DNA of 64,000 bases, taken from assembly GCF_963678635.1 (NCBI RefSeq), contig NC_087066.1:34043301-34107300 (forward strand), written 5' to 3'. Shown here piece after piece: positions 18,061-30,098 of the stretch (its first letter is position 1; each line of letters begins with the position of its first letter). Below the pieces are notes generated by a model. That model saw only the letters and a program-made list of their open reading frames with translations. It was not told the origin of the DNA and ran no database searches. The position numbers and the translations under genes were made by a program. Origin of the DNA: Symsagittifera roscoffensis (Eukaryota > Xenacoelomorpha > Acoela > Convolutidae).

Positions 18061-20830
18061 TATGGTGAATTGTTTGTTATAAAAACCATTGAAGTTTTCA
18101 CTCATGCGTGCAATTACCTAAGGGTGGAAAAAAGACGATTTAAAAGCATCAAGCCGGTAGAAGGCGACCGATCATGCGATACTGCGTTCAGCCAATCACG
18201 TTCAAATATGCAAATTGCAACAATTAAAGAACATTTCCAACCATTTCTATATCAGTTTTGCCTTATTTTTCACTCAAATTCAATTGACCAATCAAACTTC
18301 AAATTGAGCTCTCCTCTAAATGAATCCGCCCTCTCGACAATAGAGTTTTTGGAAAAATTTCCACAAGGCGCAAGTGTCGGCAAACCGGCATCTACTGTTG
18401 TTGAAACGGCCTCAGCGAGCCCTGTACGCTCCGGCCCTCTCGTGAAACCTAATAGGCTCCGATATCTCAGAAGTCAGGCAAGGAGGAATCAATCAGGACC
18501 TCCCAGAACTCTACTTCAATCAATCGCTATTTTTAAAGAGAAGTGCCGGTAAAATTGGGCTCTTCATCTCCGCGCAAGGTAAGGAATGTGTGCCATCAAG
18601 AAAAGGCCGTTTGTCTGACAGGACAAAAAAGAAATTGTGGGGCTTGTTTGAGGTCGGCTGTTTGATGTCGGCTTACTGGCAGAGTTGACAGGCGAAGACG
18701 AGTTCCTTGGCCCGATGAAGCGAGCGATCCTGACAGTGATGTCCAAATTTTCTTTGAACAAGGCCTAGACATCGCGTAGTTCTGGCCAGTAGCTTCGATG
18801 GTGGACAACTGCATCCTCATTGAAAAGAAGCTGGCGATCCCAATTTAAACTGCGTGCGGCAGTTTTGACCCGATTACACCGGTCTCACCCTGGACAACAG
18901 GCCATGATCGAGGCGGCCGAGTATACCTGGTGGCCCTACCTGAATCGACAGATCGTCGAAATGTGTCAAAAATGCATGGAACACAATAAGTTTTGTAAGA
19001 ATCTTCTGTAAGAGTCTAAAACAGCTAACCCTTCACTCCCACTACCGACTCTCACCTCTCCTAACGAGAAATTATAATTAGACTATGAAGATCCATTGCC
19101 GGACGAGAAAGTGAAGGTTTTTGTCCTGGTGGCCGTAGATAGGTACTCAAAAATCCCGTCTGGTTCCAAAGAGATAGTTAAGTTCCTCGAATCATAAATA
19201 CGTATGCAATGCATACCAAAATCTATACGCACAGACTATGGCGTTGGTTTAAGAATGCAGTGCTAAAGGACTTTTGCAATATTTGATGGATCGAACATGT
19301 CTTCTGCCCAGTCGGGGATCATCGTAGCTGTGGGTTAGTGGACGGACAATCCAGACAATAAAATGTGAGCTGGGTACCGAAGCGTTTAGTCTTTTTTACA
19401 AAAGTCTTAACCACGTTCTCCATACGCTTTTAAGAAATCTAAGTATACGCATCTAAACAAGTTGCATTTTGAACTACGTTTTGGCCGCAAATCAAACATG
19501 GAACTTTCTTTTGCCAGGGATAAGATTCTTAAAAACTCTTCAGATCAGAGCACCCTCGCACGGAGCCTCCTGAAACCGGAAGACCAACATAACCAGAACT
19601 GGAGCCGCGACAGAGTGAAGGTGGTGAAGCGTGCTTTACTCAGCCCAAATGTGGCTCCGCGTTTCAAGAAGGTTGTCCCAGGTCAAAAGATAGCGGATAA
19701 CCAGCAATACAAGGCCCTCGAGGACCTATCTCTAGCAGCTAATCGGTGGAGTCAGTTGAAGTGGAACATAAATGTGGAGACGGGACGCAAGTTGAACTCG
19801 GGGCCCGAAACATTGAAATTGCCAATGCCCTCAAGACTGGGCTCAACATGAGTACCCTGAAGTTCTATGGCTGTGCTACGGATGAACCCAGCAGACAATC
19901 TTCCATTTCACCGGGCTCTGGAAAACATCTTTATATGCTAGCAAATTCACTAACAACACGTATATCACGGTCACTGGAAAAAAATCGGAAAAAATCGGAT
20001 TGATCCACAACGCAGCTTAATAATCGTGAAATTTTAGCTAGGAGAAAAGCAACCTCCACTCAAGGAGTCAGAGAAGGCCAGAGCTCGCTCGCGAAGAAGA
20101 TTGCGCCAAAAGGCTCTATTGCTTCGCAGAATCCGAGGTGACTATTCCGATATTGCCAGCAACATGTAAACAATCAGCGCATCCACGATGGTTTTCCTCT
20201 CCGATTCTGACACTCAAGACGCTGCCCGGCAGATGTATTCAAGTAGGCGGTCTCTTATAAACATGTCAACCTCTAGCCGAGCAGTGAGTGTTACCTCCAA
20301 TCATTTGTAGCACAGGACGTCGTCCAAACGCCTTCGACACCAATGTACTCGTCTCTGCCTTAGGAATTGCCCATGGTGGGACTCAACATGTCACAAAGCT
20401 CCGTCGCCACGCTGCCAGCAACTGATTCCTCAGAAGTGGCCACCCCGTCACTTAGATCTCGCTATGTAACTACGTAGGCACCACACACCTAAGCGGCCAC
20501 TCCAGTCCCCACTATAGTCACCTCAGGAGATGTAAAGTCGAAACCCGCTCCTTCAGTCGGTTTTCCTAGACCCGAGCCACCACAATCTGCGGCCCAGGAC
20601 GATAACAATTCTCAAACGTTGTCCTCATCTAGCGCCAGGGCTTCCGGACGGAATAGGAAGGCTCCGACCAGATACGGTAGCCCTATTCGACATTCCGTCA
20701 AAGAAATGGATGTATGTGCTGCCACTCCAGGAGTACCTGCTACAGGTGCGGACAGCTCTCCAGTCCAACGAAGCGTCGTTTCATTCGAAAGAACATTGAA
20801 AACGTAGTCCAGTCAGGCGCACCACCCAAA
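18061..20830 (+). pseudogene. pol: E2 pol: integrase and C-terminal tail remnants
   Basis: The HHCC zinc-binding domain is recognisable near 18860-19010 ('HRSHPGQQAM', 'MCQKCMEHNKFC'). The core starts near 19080 ('VKVFVLVAVDRYSKIPSG', first Asp), then 'SIRTDYGVG' (about 19222, second Asp); the third acidic residue is lost in scrambled sequence ('CGLVDGQSR', about 19330). A long polar tail follows (19462-20830) with short open stretches and many stops. Between RNase H and the zinc domain (18061-18800) there is a 160-codon frame of unclear origin that is Ser/Pro-rich and may be linker sequence. Confidence 0.75.
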
Positions 20831-21013
20831 TTGCAGTCACTGAAATTGTTTTCAAAGACTAAGTCGTCTTAGTGCCAACCGTCAAAAATTTCCAGCTTAA
20901 AACCCTACAAATTATCAGTCTCAAAAACTTTTGAGGCTTTAGATGTTAAACCTTGTTGCCTTCAGCTTTATTTGCCTTCAGCAATAATATGGAAGTTTTT
21001 GTGCCCCCGGGTA

Positions 21014-21347
21014 TGTCATACCACGTACAGACTGTGTGTATAAGCTACATCCTTTGTTGCAGTTTCTGCAGCGGTGTCAAGGTCGCCCACCAGTCGTGCT
21101 AAGTTATTTCACACGGTGCTTTACATAAAATCATCTATCCGCATATCTGCATACAAGTCAGACCTTATCCTTTTGTTACGTCAGCTTTTACAACCTCTAC
21201 ACTCCATTCGATTTATCTGCCCTAAAACACTTCATAAACATAAAGTAAATTCATCTTTTCGAATGCTATACATTCTGTCATATTTATATTTATTTTACAC
21301 TTCTCATTTTACCGAGATCTATCAGTCCCAGAGTTCTTTAAATGTTA
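21014..21347 (+). repeat. E2 3' LTR
   Basis: Begins TGTCATACCACGTACAG and ends ...AAATGTTA; aligned with 15079-15411 as described there. Confidence 0.88.
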
Positions 21348-21512
21348 TCTGAAACAAAATTATGTTATTTGGTTCTTTTGTTTGGTTTTTGTGATTGGAG
21401 TGTTTTTTTATCTTCGATCAATAATTGGCAATCAAAGTCATAGCTTTATAAAAAATGACTATACACAACTGAAGATATCGACTCCCGAGCTCAAATGAAA
21501 AATGACTTTTCG
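21343..21512. repeat. repeat X', right flank of E2
   Basis: Same sequence block as 14813-15078 ('gttatctgaaa', 'ttatttggttctttt', 'gactatacacaactgaagat', 'cgactcccgagctcaaatg') but with only one copy of the inner unit. It abuts the end of the 3' LTR. Confidence 0.8.
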
Positions 21513-22479
21513 CCTTAGATTTTTTTTGAAAAGTGCAGGGAAATTGAAAATTGCCGATTTAGCCATGCTCTGGACTAAAGTGTTAGAAGGTTACTTAAAA
21601 AGCTGTTTTTGATGCTGAAACTGCAACGCGTGGGAATTTGCGTGGGAGTATGGAAACTGAATTGGAAGCAAAAATCTTGGAAACTGAATTGAGGCACGCT
21701 TATCTGCCATAATAGTTTCCTACGACTCAGAATATGTAACTTGCATTTTATAGACAAATATTTGATAGCGATTGAGGGACTGACAAATATTCAATGTTTT
21801 GTCCTGGATTTCAATTAGTCCTGTTTTTGTTCCAAACACCAATTTCAAAATCACCTTGATTGAATGAGAAGGGCGAGTTTTATTCTCGTTTGAATTACCA
21901 CAGAACGCAAACAACGGAATAAAAACAATTCATGAAACGCGGCTCTAGGATTTTTGCGAGGTTGGGGGAGGAGTTTTTAGTTTTTTTTTTATTTTGTCTA
22001 TTTTTGAGCCGACCAAATTGCTCTCTAAAAACACCGTTAAAACTAAAATTCGAGCAAGCTTTCTTCCAGCACTGTTTAGAAGATTTTGATAATTAAATCG
22101 CGTTTTATAACCATCAAACTAGCGAGGCGCCCCAAAATTTTCTTTCGCCCAAATTCTCCAATCGAACGCATTACGTCCGGGTTGACGTCCATAAAAGAAA
22201 AATGCTTGTCATACAATTTCATATATGGCGACTATGGAAAAAATGCTTATCATAAAAACTTCATACAAAATTTAGAAACTGTATTATAGGTTTTTAGAGA
22301 AAAACTTCTGTTCTATTTCCACCTTTTGAATCTTTCTGCTCAATAAAAACATGATTTTAATTTTGGTCAAAAAATGCTTATCATAATAGTTTCATATGTA
22401 TCAAACCAAAATTTATCTAGCCATATACAAAAAGTTTCATTTTTGGTATACAATTCCATGCGAAAATGTAATAATTAAC
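21513..22479. other. intergenic DNA with short dispersed repeats
   Basis: No gene supported. The phrase 'aaaaatgcttatcata' followed by '..ttcata' occurs three times (about 22199, 22242, 22369) and 'ggaaactgaattg' twice (about 21653 and 21679). Confidence 0.5.
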
Positions 22480-22751
22480 TTAGGTGGCAAAAATCACCAA
22501 ATGCAGTTCATCTGCGTGGCAACTGCCAGTTACAATCTGGGCTTTCTTATGACAAAAAGTCCAGGTTTAGTGTTTCGGATGTGGAATTCGTTTGAATTCC
22601 GTAACGCAGTACGGACACACTGTTCAGTCGTAAGACAGAGTAGGTCACCGTAGGTTGACCTTGAGTAATTTTAATCATATAAATACATAAGTAACATAAG
22701 TTCTCCCCAAGGTTACTGTAGTGTGGCTGCAGCTGCATCTACTGTACCACA
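22480..22751 (-). repeat. candidate 3' LTR of E3
   Basis: On the minus strand the purine-rich 'acccggggaa' (22752-22761) is followed by TGTGGTACAGTAG, a typical polypurine tract/LTR junction. A TATA-like 'tgtatttatatgatt' lies at about 22665-22680. The right boundary is not defined because no second copy is in the window; 22480 is approximate. Confidence 0.45.
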
Positions 22752-23164
22752 TTCCCCGGGTGCCAAATAAATTTCATATTAGTATTATAAAGTTTTAATT
22801 AAACAATAAGAGTTTTTAAAGCTCAGTTTAATGTTTAATGTTTGTTAAAAGTCTTTTTGCTCTTTAAATGCTCCTTTCTTTTTTATTGCACTTAGATCGC
22901 CTCACTCTCTTTTTCCGGCATATCGAATTTTAGTGGGACCAACCACGAAGCATTCCACGATTGCGTCACGTCAAGCGATGCGTATCCGAACTTTCTTTGG
23001 AATAAGTGTCTCTCCACTATGCCCAACTTTGTCTCCGCTAGTCGATTCGTGTCTGTTTTAAGCCTCGCCAGTTTGGGACAATATGCCTCCAATGCGGCCT
23101 TATTCAGGTCCGTTATGTCATCCTCTAAACAAATTAAGCGTACTGAGTGCTTAACTGGGTCACC

Positions 23165-24533
23165 TTACCTCTTGGATCCCTGATTCTTAGTTTGCCGAAT
23201 ACTTGTCCTAATTGGTGCGGTGTTGCTCTGGTGCTCGATTTTGCTTGATTCATCCGAGAATCCTGGTAGTGTATCAGTGTGGGAGTCATTTTCAGCTTGC
23301 TCTGCGTCTCTCGACGTGAGAATATCTTTGGCGGTTTTCTGAATTCCTCTTGTCAAAACTTGATCTGCCATCTTCTCCCATTCATTCCGTGTTATGTCTT
23401 TGTTTTGAAATGCTTCCAGTGTTGCTTCAGGACTGGTCTGCTGGTTAATTTCTTTTAACTTTGCCTGTTTGATTGGAGTTGACGAATGTGGTGTGCTCTT
23501 ATCTGACGGTCCTGGCCTCTCGTTGTTGCCGTCAGATTTTTGTTCATCGGTAACTGCTGTAGCAGTTTTTGCTCTACGAGCTTCTTGAGCAGTTGGTTTT
23601 TTATTCTTTTTCATCGGGCTGCCTTTGTTGAGCTGTTTTGGTATACTCAAAGTCGGCCCAGCGTTATTGGGTTTCGCCCGTTTTCCAGCCAGGTTTAGTC
23701 CCCCCCCCCTGATTCCGTATCTTTCGATAACTCTTACAGGACTGTACTGGAAGAGCTCTTCAAACTTATGATCTTCCGCTCTGTTTTGGTGGCTTTCTTC
23801 ATCCTCCGAATCTTGCCGACTCGCTTTTTTTTGAATTCCTCTATTTTCGGGGTCTTCACATTCTTTGCAACTTTTAGCGGTAGTGGTGACTTAAGTTGTG
23901 ACTATGCAATGTCACTCTTCCGATATATTGCTCCAGCAGCCGTTTTCTCAGTAGACGGCGTTTGAGACGTCAACTTTCCCTTGAGAGGATTTGTGAGAGC
24001 CTTCCGTTCTTCCTATTTTCGTCTTTGCAAAGCAAAAATGGTGATCATGTATTGTTTTGCTCCTCCACCTGTTTATCTTCAATAAAGCCTTTTTGCCACG
24101 TGTACAATAGTTCTTTTCTCAGTTAAGGGTTGATCGTAATCGTTTCGTCCACAAGTCTCCGGATATCACTGTCCGATGCATCTCGTCGGTTGGCATTCCA
24201 GCGTGCATTGGCCTCTAGCAGCGACCTCATTGCCTTTGCACGGTCTCTGTCCTTCGCAAGCAGCGACTGCTGTTCGAACAGCGGGCTGACATCTCGACTG
24301 TTAGATCCTTTTAGCACACTTTTGACATAGTCTCTGGTATGGTCTATCCTCTTCCTTAATTGTAAAGCCGTGAGTGCCGATCTCTCCAAATGTTGTTCAT
24401 GTAAATGATCAGGATTAGCTAAAAATTTGTCTCTTAGTATTTTAATCTCTGTTTTTGAAAGGCGTCCAAAGTGAGCATCAAACAGAGAGCATTGTATGGT
24501 TTTTTGTTTTGCCCGTCTCGAATGATCGTGCAA
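23165..24533 (-). pseudogene. pol: E3 pol C-terminal tail
   Basis: Two polar open stretches on the minus strand: 24123-24533 (coiled, Arg/Lys/Asp-rich, with 'YNALCLMLTLDAFQK' of the preceding frame marking the end of the integrase) and 23165-23650 (161 aa, Lys/Thr/Ser/Glu-rich, ending in a basic run). They correspond in position to the long polar tail after the integrase of E4. The part between them (23650-24120) contains only broken frames and a 10-base C-run (23701-23710). Confidence 0.6.
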
Positions 24534-25130
24534 GGACAGAGCTTTATTGACGCAACGTTTTCGTCTAGAAGCATTATTTCTAATCTTCTTTTAACTGTTT
24601 GGATAGTTCGTTCTACTAATCCACATTCTCGGTGATCTCCCACCGTCCCAAATTTTTGCTCTATGTTGTTTTCAAAACAAAATTTTTTCATTGCTTTACC
24701 CTTGAACCCAGAAAGTTGGTCCGTTCTTATAGATTCTGGTATTCCGTGCCTATCAATGTAGGTGCGAAGGAACTTCATTGACGATTTTCCCACAATCGAT
24801 TCAGTAAGTTTCACCGACGGAAATTTTGAATACAGATCTATTGCTACCAACAAGTAAAAATTCTTTTCCTTATAATCTTCTAGCGGTCCTGCATAGTCTA
24901 ATTGTATTCCTGCCCCGGCTGCGTTAGCAGTGGTAGTGGTTTGGTTGCATTTTTGGGATCGATATTTTTAGCATTCTTACCATAGCGGTTGCAGCTTCTA
25001 CATTTTTCGGCCAGGTTAACAATGTCCTTATGCATGTGCGGCCATTAAAAGTAGTGTGACACGTTCAGCATTGCCTCTTGACCGGGATGACCCCAATGAA
25101 TTCGTTTCAGATCTGCCGAACGCAGTTGAC
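24434..25130 (-). pseudogene. pol: E3 integrase
   Basis: On the minus strand a zinc-binding stretch is visible near 25110-24970 ('RIHWGHPGQEAM', then 'CRSCNRYGKN'). The core frame (24853-24434) carries all three acidic residues: Asp in 'VAIDLYSKFPS', Asp in 'SIRTDQLSGFKG' and Glu in 'GLVERTIQTVKRR'. The core itself is open for 139 codons, one of the best preserved pieces of E3, but it is separated from the zinc domain by frame changes. Confidence 0.85.
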
Positions 25131-25226
25131 ATGGAACCGCTAGCCGATCGTTGACGGGTACTGGTGACATAAGGGATTAGTGTATGGGCCCATCAAATCA
25201 AAACTATGTCTGTCATTTCCATTCGA

Positions 25227-25706
25227 TCACTCGTCGTAGGCGGTCCATGCATGTATCCTCCTTGATAAATCTGCGAGCAAAGTCCGATCAAACAATCGTG
25301 CGAGATTGTCCAGCCCTTCTGGTATTTCGCTGTCAGCCGCACTCCGCTCTTCTTTTTTTGAACTATGGCTGATTCTTCTTGACACAACATTTACTTCATG
25401 ATCATCTTCATCCGGACTATCAGCCGTGAGGTCTAACTCATCTATTGGTAGTGTTTCACTCTCATCGACGCAATTCTTGGTCGTGTTAGGGCCGACCATT
25501 TATGTTTGTGCCTCCAGTTCTAGCATTGGTTTTTCCGATCCCTCTAGACCTACTAGGTCCCAAAAGGAAACTAAATTGGGTATTTTCTTCTTTTCCACCG
25601 CTATCTCACTGCATGCAGCTGTTGATGATACTACTCCTGTTTTACAAATTGAGCCCGCCGATGTAGAAGTCCCTGCTTCTTCTTTGTTCTTTATCTGATG
25701 TCGCAT
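25227..25706 (-). pseudogene. pol: E3 linker between RNase H and integrase
   Basis: Two minus-strand open stretches of 68 and 90 codons, acidic and Ser/Thr-rich, between the RNase H and integrase pieces; the second ends 'LLADLSRRIHAWTAYDE', resembling the start of the integrase N-terminal region in position only. Upstream (25707-26160) no coding sequence is left. Confidence 0.45.
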
Positions 25707-26164
25707 TATCTTCCACTCCGCATCCGTTATTTCTGAATCTGCACTGCCTGTGTCCTCGCTGTTGTTTGCTCCTGGTCAACATTTTATTGATCTCGTCCGT
25801 TAAAAAAGTTGTTTTGATGACCTCTTACGTCAGTTGGTTTTGTCCTCCACCCTGTCACTGATCCTCACCTTTTTCTTTCCACTTCTATCGTTCTCCACTT
25901 TGTCTTTATCGTTGTCCGCAATTCCGTTTTCAATCTCTTTATTTTCCGCTGAATTATAGTATAGTTTTTTAGTCAACTGATTTGAATGAGAGAAATTGCG
26001 TAAAGTGTTTGTTTTAGAGTTTGAAATTCGTGAGTTTTGATTGTTTTCGTTCCGGTCGAGCGTTGTTCGTTTTGAAACGATATGGTTGCTGTAGCAACCG
26101 TGGGATGACGTGTTTACTTTATCGTTACTGCCAGTATTTCTACCAGAATGTTCTAGAATATATA

Positions 26165-27655
26165 TTAGTTTCCAATAGGCTCGGCCATATCAGTTAGCCG
26201 ATTGTTCAAACAGTAGAGAGCTCTAAGAAAGTTTTCAAAAGATGCTACTACGAACCTCTCATGAAGTTCAGACTCCGGCCACGGTTCTCCATTTGGCTCT
26301 CTTGATAGGTAATCAACTATACACATATCTTTTCCAGGTATATGCATAATCTTGAACTGCTATGGTAACAATCTATCAACCCATCTTGTGAGTCGAGATT
26401 GATACGTTTTGTTTGAACAATTTTCGCTTTGAGCAGATGTTAGTGCATTATGGTCTGTAGCTCTGGTAAATTCCCTGCCCAAAAAAGAATGTTTAAACTC
26501 CCGGCCCACACTACTGCCAACAATTGGAGCTCGTTTGTCGAATGATTTTTTTCTTGTGTATTCAGCTACGGTGATGTAAAAGCAAGTGGTATCCAATCCC
26601 CCTTTCTGCTATTTTTTGTTCGAGGGTGGCCCCAAGACCGCTGTGACTCGCGTCACATTTAACTGGTGTATCATTTGCAGGATTATAATAATTGATCTTT
26701 GCAATGTTTGCCCTTGCTTTTTTGATTTCATCTAAAATTTTTGAGTGTTTCTCCTCCCACCCAAATTTCTTCAGCGGCATTTTTATGTTTTTCAGTTTTT
26801 TCTTCTCATTATCATCCCGTAATAATGGCCTAAGCTTATCAGTTATACTAGCTGCATGTGGTATGATTTTTGACAGGTGGTTTATACTGCCCAAAAAGGA
26901 TCACAGTTGTTTTAGTCATCTGCGTGGATTCAGGTTAAGTTTTGCTTCTGTCCTTGTGATTTTAGGAACAATACAAGTTGGTAATAACTTATGCCCGAAC
27001 CAATTTACCTCAGAGTGGAAGAACATTTAGCTAATTTTGATGCTAAATTTTCGTTGTCTAGTCATCTTAATACTTCCAAGACTAGAATGCATTCGGAGCC
27101 TGGTTTAGCGTGCAATCCATTGCTTTTTGAAACTCCGCTGGCATATCAGCCAGACCATGGAAGCCTGTACGTTACCTGTACGTTCCTCTTGCTTGTCCCT
27201 CCACAATATTGAAAGTGTTTTGAAGTTTCTGCAGTCAATTTGTGTTGACTATATGCGTATTTTAATTCTAAGACTGTGAAGTACAATGTACCTACTGCAT
27301 TTGCAGTAACGTTTTAGCTTACTCCATCTAGAAGTTCATTGATGTTCGGCATATGATATTTATTTTCATACAGATGCCTGTTAGTAGATTTAGCGTCTAA
27401 AGCTAATTTTATTGAATCGTCTTTTTTCACTGTAATGACTATTGGGGCAAGGAAGCAATCACTGGTACTTTTATTCAATTTTTTTTGTGTCCTTCCGATA
27501 AAAATTTGGTTAAGTCCGATTGAGCTTTATTCTGAATATTAATAGGTGTTTTCTACCTTTTTCTTGTATTGGACATAGTGGATATTTAAATTTCGTACTC
27601 ACTACGTGGTTTTTGGAACTGCGCTGATGATCAAAAAGGTCCAATAATTTTTTTC
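26165..27655 (-). pseudogene. pol: E3 RT and RNase H remnants; RT catalytic block missing
   Basis: RT is recognisable on the minus strand by 'GLADMPAEFQKAMD' (about 27155-27115), but directly after 'NQAPNAF' the sequence meets a stop and the YxDD block is not found, so the active site has been deleted or scrambled. Connection region 'KFGWEEKHSKILDEI' and RNase H 'KCDASHSGLGATLEQ' (about 26665-26620), 'ATDHNAL' (about 26455) and 'IVDYLSREP' (about 26310) follow. Frame changes lie between all pieces. Confidence 0.8.
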
Positions 27656-28022
27656 TAAAATAGTTGTTTCCAACCTTGTAACTGCTCGCGCAGTAGCACG
27701 TCATACTTCGACTTTTCTGTTGGTGACGTCTTTTGAGTTGTGTGTATACCAATTTTGCTCTGGAGATCCAATCCCAATATGCATCTTGTGCAACGTTCAT
27801 TAACCAGAAACGATACTCCTTTCACTTCCCAACCGGTTAACATGATATCGGCCTTTCGTGCGCCCAAAATTATGATACATTGTTTGCTGTAATCAACATA
27901 TTGCGCTTAAGAATTTAGGCTTTTCGCCGGCATGAATTTCGTTTCTGGACACTCTTCTAGAATTTGTTTAGTTGTTGCCCAATTTAAAAACGACACTGGA
28001 CTTCCTGTATCTATAGTCATAT
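27655..28022 (-). pseudogene. pol: E3 aspartic protease
   Basis: Minus-strand 'IDTGSPVSFLNWATTKQ' (about 28016-27968) is a retropepsin active site, and 'RCILGLDLQSKIG' (about 27790-27755) matches the ILG-containing second conserved block. A frame change separates the two. Confidence 0.8.
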
Positions 28023-28055
28023 TAATGATTTGGTTATCAACCCTGACTAATGCCT

Positions 28056-28900
28056 TTAGAATTTTATCTGCGCTGATCGAGGATTTCTCCGTATGTCAGT
28101 TTTCCGTGCAATTTGTGAATCTCTACGCCCTGTACTCTGATCTGTTCTTTTGTTCAGTCCATCCGAATTGCTATCTTCTATTTGTTCCACGGACTTTTTG
28201 TCTTTTTCAACCACCATGATCTCAAAGTCATCGCAGGAATCAAAACATCTGGATATTTCCTCTGGCACTTCGTTCACTTCCTGTGATCGACACATTCGAG
28301 CAAAGTGATTTGGCTTGTAGCAATTTTTACATGCCTTGCCCATTGACGGACAATTTCGTACATGTCCCTCCACGAAAAGTTTTCCACATCTTGTACACGG
28401 TTTTTGATCGGCCCGAGACTTTGTTTTGCTTTTAGTGTCCCATGTCCTTGGTTTATAAGGTTCTTTATTTGATCGCTTGTTATTTCCTCCTCTATTACCA
28501 ACCTCCATAATGGGTTCTTATTTTAATTTTACTTGAGAAGCCAGTGGATTTCCTGCACTTGCAGTGTTAGCATATGATTTTTGAAAAGCTTGCGTCGTCT
28601 GTTTGCTTTGTTCAAACTTAAGCGCTCGCTTCAGGACTTCGTCAGATGTGAAGGTTTCAATTGTCAAGTATCTTGTAGAACAGTGTTTTTCATTTTTGAA
28701 CTGCATAGATCTCGAACTAATTCATCTTCTAATGTGCCAAGCTCCGTTTTTGCTGCTTGTGCAGTCAAAGCAGCATGGAAAGATTCCAGCGACTCTGTGT
28801 TTTCGTGAACAGTTTATATCTCTTATATGCTATAGTTTTGTTTTCTCAATTGAAGTTTTTGCTAGGGCTACCATCTCCCTAAACTCAAGCTTTGACACTT
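28056..28900 (-). pseudogene. gag: E3 gag C-terminal part with two zinc knuckles
   Basis: The minus-strand frame 28508-28056 (150 aa) contains two cysteine/histidine knuckles: 'CTRCGKLFVEGHVRNC' and 'CKNCYKPNHFARMC', which in gag bind the element's RNA. Before it, 28706-28518 reads as the end of a capsid-type domain ('ETFTSDEVLKRALKFEQ', compare E4 gag), and weak similarity continues to about 28900. The N-terminal half of gag is missing. Confidence 0.82.
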
Positions 28901-29626
28901 CAGTATGAGGATTTTTCTGAACAAACCTCTTTTTCCTTCCGTTCCTAGGGCAAGAAATAATCTCGAAGCGATTCGTTTTCGGACTTAATTGTAGAAAAAA
29001 TTGTGTCCCACCTTTGGTCCCCGCTCCCTTCTTTCGTCTATGTTTCAACAAGCTATCAAAGTAAAAAAAAATTCCGGTGGTTAATTCCTACCACCGATAT
29101 CTTAATGAGTCTAAATGATATCTGCATGGTCATTTTTATTTTCACTGGTTTGAAATTCATTAAATTAGAGATCTGATGGAAAAAAAAACAATGAAATTGC
29201 AAAAAGGCAGAGTAACTTCTATTGATTTAGAAAAAAATTCACAAAATTTAATCTTCTTTGAAACAAACTTATCCTGATAATTCTAACCGACGAAACTATT
29301 TTCCAGCTGCATGTTCTCTGCTTTTGTAAGTTCTGATAAACTTAAATAGGACGTTTTAATTAAGTTGAGATCTCATGGTGGCTTGACTGGTATTGATAAC
29401 TCTTCCTTGGAAAATTATTTGGATAATTCCAAAAGTTTATAAATGACTCTATTTTGCACGATGCGGCCGATTTTTACCTAGTGGGTCCCCTACACTGTTA
29501 CATGTTGCTCTGGAACTGTAACAACAGCTTTTTGGGCACTTGAGTGGAATAGCTTTCGGTATTTTTAATATAATGAAAAAACCAGAAGTTTATTATTTAC
29601 TACAAAGCTAAGCGAGAGATCAGTTG

Positions 29627-30098
29627 TGCTTGACGTGAAAGGCTTTCGTCACAAGACAAACGCTTTTGTGGTTAAAGAATTAGCAATAACAACTTCAGAC
29701 TGCAGCGACCGACCCATTATTTACCTCCAGTCAGTTTCATTATATTACCAAAGCTCGAACAAAAAGCTTACAACTGGTTAATAAAATTTTTACACGGTCT
29801 CCAATAGAAAAATGGTTATCACCTGTACATAAAATCGAATCAAATACTTCAGAGTTTTGTGTTGAGAAAATCTAGTACCATTTTTTTCGCTAAAGAAAAA
29901 GAAAAGACAGAATTTTTGGCCAAATAACTGGACCAAAAGTTTGAAAATCCAGATAATTTGGGCTGTCCTCGGGTTGAAAACTTATATTTCAAAAGTTATC
30001 CAAGTTGCAATAGACATATACCTCATTACAACTCCAGTAGTCAATCTGCCCTGAAGAAAAGCAAGTTTTTTAACGATTGGTTGAAAAATGAACATTAG
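29627..30098 (+). pseudogene. broken small gene with 'FVVKELAI' motif
   Basis: A coherent protein can be followed through two frames with one frame change (about 29790) and two stops: 'HKTNAFVVKELAI', then 'LHGLQ', 'LYIKSNQIL', 'KEKTEFLAK', 'NRHIPHYNSS', 'SALKKSKFFNDWL'. I have the impression of a small family with a conserved 'FxVKELA' start, 'HGLxW' middle and C/H pairs that is seen in mobile elements of invertebrates, but I cannot name it. It lies in the 1.5 kb present only in unit 1 of the Polinton duplication. Confidence 0.4.

Larger units (their letters stand above)
15079..21347 (+). mobile_element. E2: decayed Ty3/gypsy-like LTR retrotransposon
   Basis: Complete structure with two LTRs of about 333 bp, a primer binding site, and remnants of gag, protease, RT, RNase H and integrase in canonical Ty3/gypsy order, all on the + strand, but broken by many stops and frame changes. 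LTR divergence is high (well over one difference per 10-15 bases by eye), so the insertion is old. Internal region about 5.6 kb. No env. Confidence 0.9.
22480..28960 (-). mobile_element. E3: decayed, 5'-truncated Ty3/gypsy-like element on the minus strand
   Basis: Reading the minus strand from 28.96 kb down: gag end with zinc knuckles, protease, RT, RNase H, integrase, polar tail, a polypurine-type tract and a TGT start of a 3' LTR. No 5' LTR or PBS was found; the element is cut off near 28.9-29.05 kb, where Polinton-related repeat sequence begins. Stops and frame changes are frequent. Confidence 0.85.
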
